Source: Catalinimonas alkaloidigena (lineage in GTDB: Bacteria > Bacteroidota > Bacteroidia > Cytophagales > Cyclobacteriaceae). From it: a DNA stretch of 64,000 bases. Below the pieces are notes generated by a model. The model saw only the letters and a list, made by a program, of their open reading frames with translations, had not been told where the DNA came from and did not search any database. Positions 60,331 to 64,000 of this stretch are shown piece after piece. The stretch spans positions 6,143,001 through 6,207,000 of the forward strand of contig NZ_JAQFIL010000001.1 in assembly GCF_029504655.1 (NCBI RefSeq), read 5' to 3'. The translations under genes and the position numbers were made by a program. The number at the start of each line of letters is the position of its first letter. The stretch's first letter is position 1.

Positions 60331-61493
60331 ATATACCTTGTGTTACCTTCCTCCTACTTATTAGTTTTTCTACTTTTGCTCAGCAATCCTGGAGAATGCA
60401 CACGATTGACAGCACTTCTTTTGGCGCTGATGGCACTAAACTGTATCATGCCAATGAAGATAATTTTGCAGACATCATCTGTGGCTGGGAGCAGGGCAAC
60501 ATTGCCCGCCTGTATCTAAACCCTGCCAATACGGAGCTGGACTGGCCTTTTGTAGAAGTGCCTGCCCCGCAGGTAGAAGATGCCCTGCTCGCCGATCTGG
60601 ATGAAGATGGTTTTGCCGATATTGTTACGTTAAGTGAGGGAAAGCAGCAGCGCATTACTTTTCACTGGGCTCCGGCAGATCAGGTTAAATATGAGCAGAG
60701 CGAATATTGGCGGTCCGTAGATGTACCTTCCACCATCGGCAAAACGCGTTGGATGTTCGGCATGGTGATGGACGTAGATGGTAAAAATGGATTGGACCTG
60801 GTGGTAGGCTCCAAAGATCCGAACGCTACGCTGGGCTGGCTGGAGGCACCTGCTGATCCACGGGATGTAGCGGCCTGGCAGTTTCACGAGATCAGCCCTG
60901 CCGGCTGGATTATGTCTATTCTAAGCCTTGATATGGATAATGACGGCTGGAGAGATGTGCTTATCTCTGACCGCTACGGTGATCACAGAGGCGTGCGTTG
61001 GCTCAAAAATCCTGGAAATACTCAGGCGCTTAAAGCACATTGGAAAAGCCATACGATTGGTTTAGAAGAGGGCGAGCCTATGTTTTTAACACATACAGAA
61101 GCAGGAGGCATTTATGCTCCTGATTTAAAAGCAGGGCTTTTACATTTTCAGCGAAGCGCAGCGGGACGGTGGCAGGCCGATACTATTGCCTATCCGGACA
61201 TAGCCGGAAGCCGGGGCAAAGCTGTGAGTGTAGGAGATATAAATCAGGATGGCACAGAGGATATAGCGCTTAGTTTTGAAGGGGCTGAAAATAAAAATGG
61301 TGTCATTTGGCGAGATGGCAAAACCCAACAGTTTCACCCCATCAGCAGCCTGGAGGGGATCAAGTACGATCTTGTAGTGCTTATTGATATGGATCAGGAT
61401 AGTGATCTTGATGTGCTCACTTCAGAAGAAAATAACAACAGTGCAAGCGAAGGCGGCTTAGGTGTGGTCTGGTATGAAAACCCTACCTACTAA
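60327..61493 (+). CDS. Exported FG-GAP/VCBS-repeat protein
   Basis: This 388-residue protein has a signal peptide (MNIPCVTFLLLISFSTFAQQ) and at least five FG-GAP-type calcium-binding blades: LDEDGFADIV, VDGKNGLDLVVGS, MDNDGWRDVLISD, INQDGTEDIALS and MDQDSDLDVLTSE. It should fold into a beta-propeller outside the cytoplasm, for binding rather than catalysis. It overlaps the cytosolic ADP-ribosylglycohydrolase gene by four bases, so the pair is translationally coupled although the products work in different compartments. Confidence 0.9.
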   Translation: MNIPCVTFLLLISFSTFAQQSWRMHTIDSTSFGADGTKLYHANEDNFADIICGWEQGNIARLYLNPANTELDWPFVEVPAPQVEDALLADLDEDGFADIVTLSEGKQQRITFHWAPADQVKYEQSEYWRSVDVPSTIGKTRWMFGMVMDVDGKNGLDLVVGSKDPNATLGWLEAPADPRDVAAWQFHEISPAGWIMSILSLDMDNDGWRDVLISDRYGDHRGVRWLKNPGNTQALKAHWKSHTIGLEEGEPMFLTHTEAGGIYAPDLKAGLLHFQRSAAGRWQADTIAYPDIAGSRGKAVSVGDINQDGTEDIALSFEGAENKNGVIWRDGKTQQFHPISSLEGIKYDLVVLIDMDQDSDLDVLTSEENNNSASEGGLGVVWYENPTY

Positions 61494-61513
61494 GAAAAGC
61501 TTAAAGGCAATAC

Positions 61514-63499
61514 TTATCCACTTTTAGAGTATGCCTCCAATTCTCCCATCACTTTCTGTCCGATATATTTCTTAAAATATACGACAAACTCCGACCCTTC
61601 TCCTGGCTTACTCCTGACCTCCAGCTTTCCATTATTGCCATGAACAAACTGTTTCACCAGCATCAGCCCTATGCCTGTACCTTTTTCCCGATTAGTGCCT
61701 CTGCTGGAAATGCTTTGGCCGGTTTCCACAAATATTTTATCCAGCTTATCAGAAGGTATGCCCACACCACTATCCTTTACATGTACCGCAAAATAAGTAT
61801 CGTCTTCAGAGTAGAAGAGGTGAATGTCCCTTCCGGCGGGAGTAAACTTGATAGCATTGCCAATAATATTCTGTAAAATAATCTTTACGTGATCCGGGTC
61901 TGCATAAATAAATTTGGAACGGTCTGAGGCGTGCTGAATGCATACCTTCTTCTCATGGGCCAGAATATTTGACACAGCGAGAATACTATCCACTACTACT
62001 GGTAAGTTTACTTTCAGGAATACCGCACTGATTCCTTTTTGCTGACTGTTAGCCCAATACAAAAGGTTATTTAGCATTTCTGAAACACTTGAAACTTTTC
62101 GGTGAAGTTCTTTGAGCACCATTTTTTGTTCTCTAGTATCAAGTAAGCCTTCTCCTATCAATTCAAAGGTTCCCATGATTGAGGCAAAAGGGCTTTTCAG
62201 ATCATGGCTGATAACTGAAAATAGTTGATCTTTGGTATTATTTAAGGCACTTAACTCCTCATTTTGCTCAGCTATTTTTTCTTTTTGCGAAGCGATATCT
62301 GCATTTCTTTCTATCAGCAACTTATTCAACTGGTGCTTTTGCCGATTATTGCGATAAATGAAAGAGGCTGCAATGATGAAGAATAGGCTTACTATGCTGA
62401 TAATGATAATAATGAGTTTGCTCAGACGATTTTCCTGCTGCTGTAATTGGTTTTCGCGCGCGAGTTGCTGGTTTTCTGCTTCTTTCTGCTGTAAGTGCAG
62501 AAAGTTAATTTCCCTTTCCTTAGCCTCGCTGTATAAACTATCACTGTAAGCCTTGTAGAGTGTATGGTAGTGATACGCCTGACCAAAATTTCCCAGGGCA
62601 GCATAGCCATCCGAGAGTATCCGCAATGCTCTTTCCATATCCCACTTGGCATGCATGTCGCGAGCAAATTCGTAGCCTTTTAAGGCATTATTCACACATT
62701 GCTGATACTTTCCCAGCGCGTAATAGGTTTGCCCCGTTCCAGCATAGGCGAAGCTATTTTCCCATTTACTGCGATATGAGGTATCCTGCAAAACTCTCTG
62801 GTAGTAGGCCAGGGCTTCTGTATACTTCTTCATATGGAAATAGATCTCTCCCAGCCTGTTGTGGCTCATGACAATCATGCGGTAATCCCTGATTTTTTTT
62901 GCTATCAGAATTACTTTTTTTACATAAAAAATCGCACTGTCGTAGTTTGAGGTTTCGTCATAGCAAAGCCCTATATTAAAGTAGTTTTTGATAAGCTGGG
63001 CACTGTCCTTTAGCGCAATATTGAGCTCTGCCGCATTAAAGAGTTCTTTAAGAGCGGCACTGTAATTATGCTGCCCGATATAAACCAGGCCGATTGTATT
63101 CAAACCTCTTACATAGCCAGCTTTATCTTTCAGTTCCTTGCTCAACTCCAAAGCCTTGAAATTATTTTCCAAAGCCATGTTATAGGATCCTTTGATATAA
63201 TATGCTTTCCCCAAAACATACAGGACTTTCATTTCACCTATCTTGTACCCTTGTTGTTGAGCCAGTTTCAGAGCTTCTTCGCAAAAAACAAGCGCACTGT
63301 CGGGTTGATCAAACATATACTGCTCAGCAAGTTGCTGAAGAAGCAATACGGAAGTAGTATCAGAGGTAAAATCAGGCTTTAGCTTTTGATTGTTCCACTC
63401 ACTCAAAAGTGACAGCGTATCTTTTTGGGCAAAACTGAAATTATACGATAATATTATGCAAATAATACTGAGCAAGATGTAAAATCTACCAAATGACAT
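61514..63499 (-). CDS. TPR-containing sensor histidine kinase
   Basis: This 661-residue protein has a signal peptide or first TM (MSFGRFYILLSIICIILSYN). About seven TPR repeats in the periplasm (50-320; YNMALENNFKALELSKELKD, TEALAYYQRVLQD) are followed by a TM at about 365-385, a coiled-coil linker, an H-box LFSVISHDLKSPFASIMGTF, and a HATPase domain (VKIILQNIIGNAIKF, DSGVGIPSDKLDKIF, GTGIGLMLVKQF). It has no receiver or HTH, so its response regulator must be encoded elsewhere. The periplasmic TPRs suggest sensing through protein contacts. Confidence 0.93.
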   Translation of the reverse strand: MSFGRFYILLSIICIILSYNFSFAQKDTLSLLSEWNNQKLKPDFTSDTTSVLLLQQLAEQYMFDQPDSALVFCEEALKLAQQQGYKIGEMKVLYVLGKAYYIKGSYNMALENNFKALELSKELKDKAGYVRGLNTIGLVYIGQHNYSAALKELFNAAELNIALKDSAQLIKNYFNIGLCYDETSNYDSAIFYVKKVILIAKKIRDYRMIVMSHNRLGEIYFHMKKYTEALAYYQRVLQDTSYRSKWENSFAYAGTGQTYYALGKYQQCVNNALKGYEFARDMHAKWDMERALRILSDGYAALGNFGQAYHYHTLYKAYSDSLYSEAKEREINFLHLQQKEAENQQLARENQLQQQENRLSKLIIIIISIVSLFFIIAASFIYRNNRQKHQLNKLLIERNADIASQKEKIAEQNEELSALNNTKDQLFSVISHDLKSPFASIMGTFELIGEGLLDTREQKMVLKELHRKVSSVSEMLNNLLYWANSQQKGISAVFLKVNLPVVVDSILAVSNILAHEKKVCIQHASDRSKFIYADPDHVKIILQNIIGNAIKFTPAGRDIHLFYSEDDTYFAVHVKDSGVGIPSDKLDKIFVETGQSISSRGTNREKGTGIGLMLVKQFVHGNNGKLEVRSKPGEGSEFVVYFKKYIGQKVMGELEAYSKSG

Positions 63500-63742
63500 G
63501 AATAGTGAGCAGTTTGGGCAAATCGCTGATACTTATACCAATTAAAATATATCGTTAAAATTATGAAGGGGAACCCAATAAAAACAGAAAAAAAGCACCA
63601 ATACTCTAATCTGTAATGAATGCGCTGATAAAGTAAGTGCTATGCCCAAGAAAGGTACTGAGCTGTGAGGCTTCTTTGTTTGAACCGGAGTATCAAAACG
63701 GATGAATTAATCCATATTCGCGCTCCATTATGAGCTTAAAAT

Positions 63743-63770
63743 AGAAAAAGCGCCCCTCCAGGAGCGCTTT
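63743..63770 (-). terminator. Terminator after the 26-residue ORF
   Basis: On the minus strand AAAGCGC...GCGCTTT forms a 7-bp stem, extended by TCCT/GGGG-type pairs, and runs directly into TTTTTCTATTTT. It lies 27 bp after the stop of the small ORF at 63797. Confidence 0.75.
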
Positions 63771-63796
63771 CAGTATTGTTTTATCAAAATAAAATA

Positions 63797-63877
63797 TCAT
63801 ACAACGCAGTAAGCAGCCCATGCTGCACATACCAACGTCACTTTAATAGCGATTTCAAATCTTCTTTTAGTATCCAT
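63797..63877 (-). CDS. 26-residue small membrane-peptide ORF
   Basis: ATG at 63877 opens MDTKRRFEIAIKVTLVCAAW followed by AAYCVV and TGA. The peptide has a basic N-terminus and a hydrophobic stretch of about 17 residues with two Cys and one Trp, enough for a single membrane segment. It is followed closely by a good terminator on the same strand, so it sits in a discrete short transcript. Purine-rich ACACAAAGTT precedes the start, as is common in Bacteroidota. The family is unknown; a small regulatory membrane peptide or a type I toxin-like peptide are possibilities, and a chance ORF is not excluded. Confidence 0.45.
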   Translation of the reverse strand: MDTKRRFEIAIKVTLVCAAWAAYCVV

Positions 63878-64000
63878 AACTTTGTGTTTTGAATCAGTGT
63901 ATTAAACGAGAATCCCCGAGCACAAAGTTCACTTTTTTACGAATTATTTTATCATAAGCCTATTTTACTGACAATATCCATATCAAAAACCCCTAATATT

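Noticed and set aside
63600..63720. tRNA-like TTTGAACCGG stretch near 63680
   Set aside because: No acceptor or anticodon stem could be drawn around it; no tRNA was recognised anywhere in the window.

Overview
The window looks like chromosomal DNA of a Bacteroidota bacterium, most likely a Cytophagales-type glycan and polyol degrader. The evidence is an ECF sigma factor, FecR anti-sigma, SusC and SusD set (24994-31814), many lipoproteins with Bacteroidota-style signals, long FtsX-type permeases, DUF2911, DUF4038/DUF5060 and DUF6438-like proteins, and weak Shine-Dalgarno signals. No rRNA, tRNA, CRISPR array or phage module was recognised.

Layout. 1-6000: an exported BNR-repeat protein, an Stv-like protein, polyphosphate glucokinase, an XRE regulator with membrane segments, a perfect 14-bp tandem repeat (17.6 copies), a DUF2911-TPR protein and an orphan DUF433 antitoxin. 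6000-13700: an accessory stretch that reads as a gene-cassette array. Single small genes (NTF2-like, dehydrogenase plus Crp, VOC, cupin, a dead PIN toxin-antitoxin pair) are separated by attC-like imperfect palindromes. One of these sites is split by a class-C-like group II intron that has lost its reverse transcriptase and carries a frameshifted IS110-family element. A second IS110-family element lies at about 11.4-13.0 kb. No integrase gene is visible. 14100-20200: an FtsX/MacB-type permease diverges from an NtrC-type response regulator, with the partner histidine kinase downstream and a REP-associated transposase (RAYT) inserted between them. The permease has a sigma-54-like promoter and a pair of upstream palindromes. 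The same arrangement, with the same spacing, occurs at the left edge of the window. 20200-24800: a TIM-barrel protein, a PhnZ-like diiron oxygenase, a frameshifted exported protein, a neutral ceramidase and an aldo/keto reductase. 25000-33350: SusD, SusC, FecR, sigma factor and a FucP-type sugar transporter. 34000-40900: an Ig-like lipoprotein, a serine hydrolase, a Ca2+/Na+ antiporter, AT-rich orphan genes, and an unexplained 41-42-bp noncoding repeat array.

40900-50800 is a five-gene minus-strand operon with two large haem-c dehydrogenase-like proteins (one fused to an SGNH hydrolase), a ThuA protein, a sugar epimerase and a DUF5060/DUF4038 glycoside hydrolase, probably for oxidative sugar catabolism. 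51000-57060 encodes DUF202, a LacI regulator, a sodium:solute symporter, inositol oxygenase, a Gfo/Idh/MocA dehydrogenase and a nitrilase, read as an inositol oxidation locus. 57000-63500 carries an acyl-ACP thioesterase, pabC/pabB, an ADP-ribosylglycohydrolase with an FG-GAP protein, and a TPR histidine kinase. A 26-residue membrane-peptide ORF followed by a strong terminator lies at the right end.

The most notable signals are the cassette array with its nested intron and IS110, the sigma-54/enhancer module repeated at two loci, the RAYT with dispersed palindromes, and the 41-42-bp array. All functional calls come from reading motifs by eye; no database search was run.
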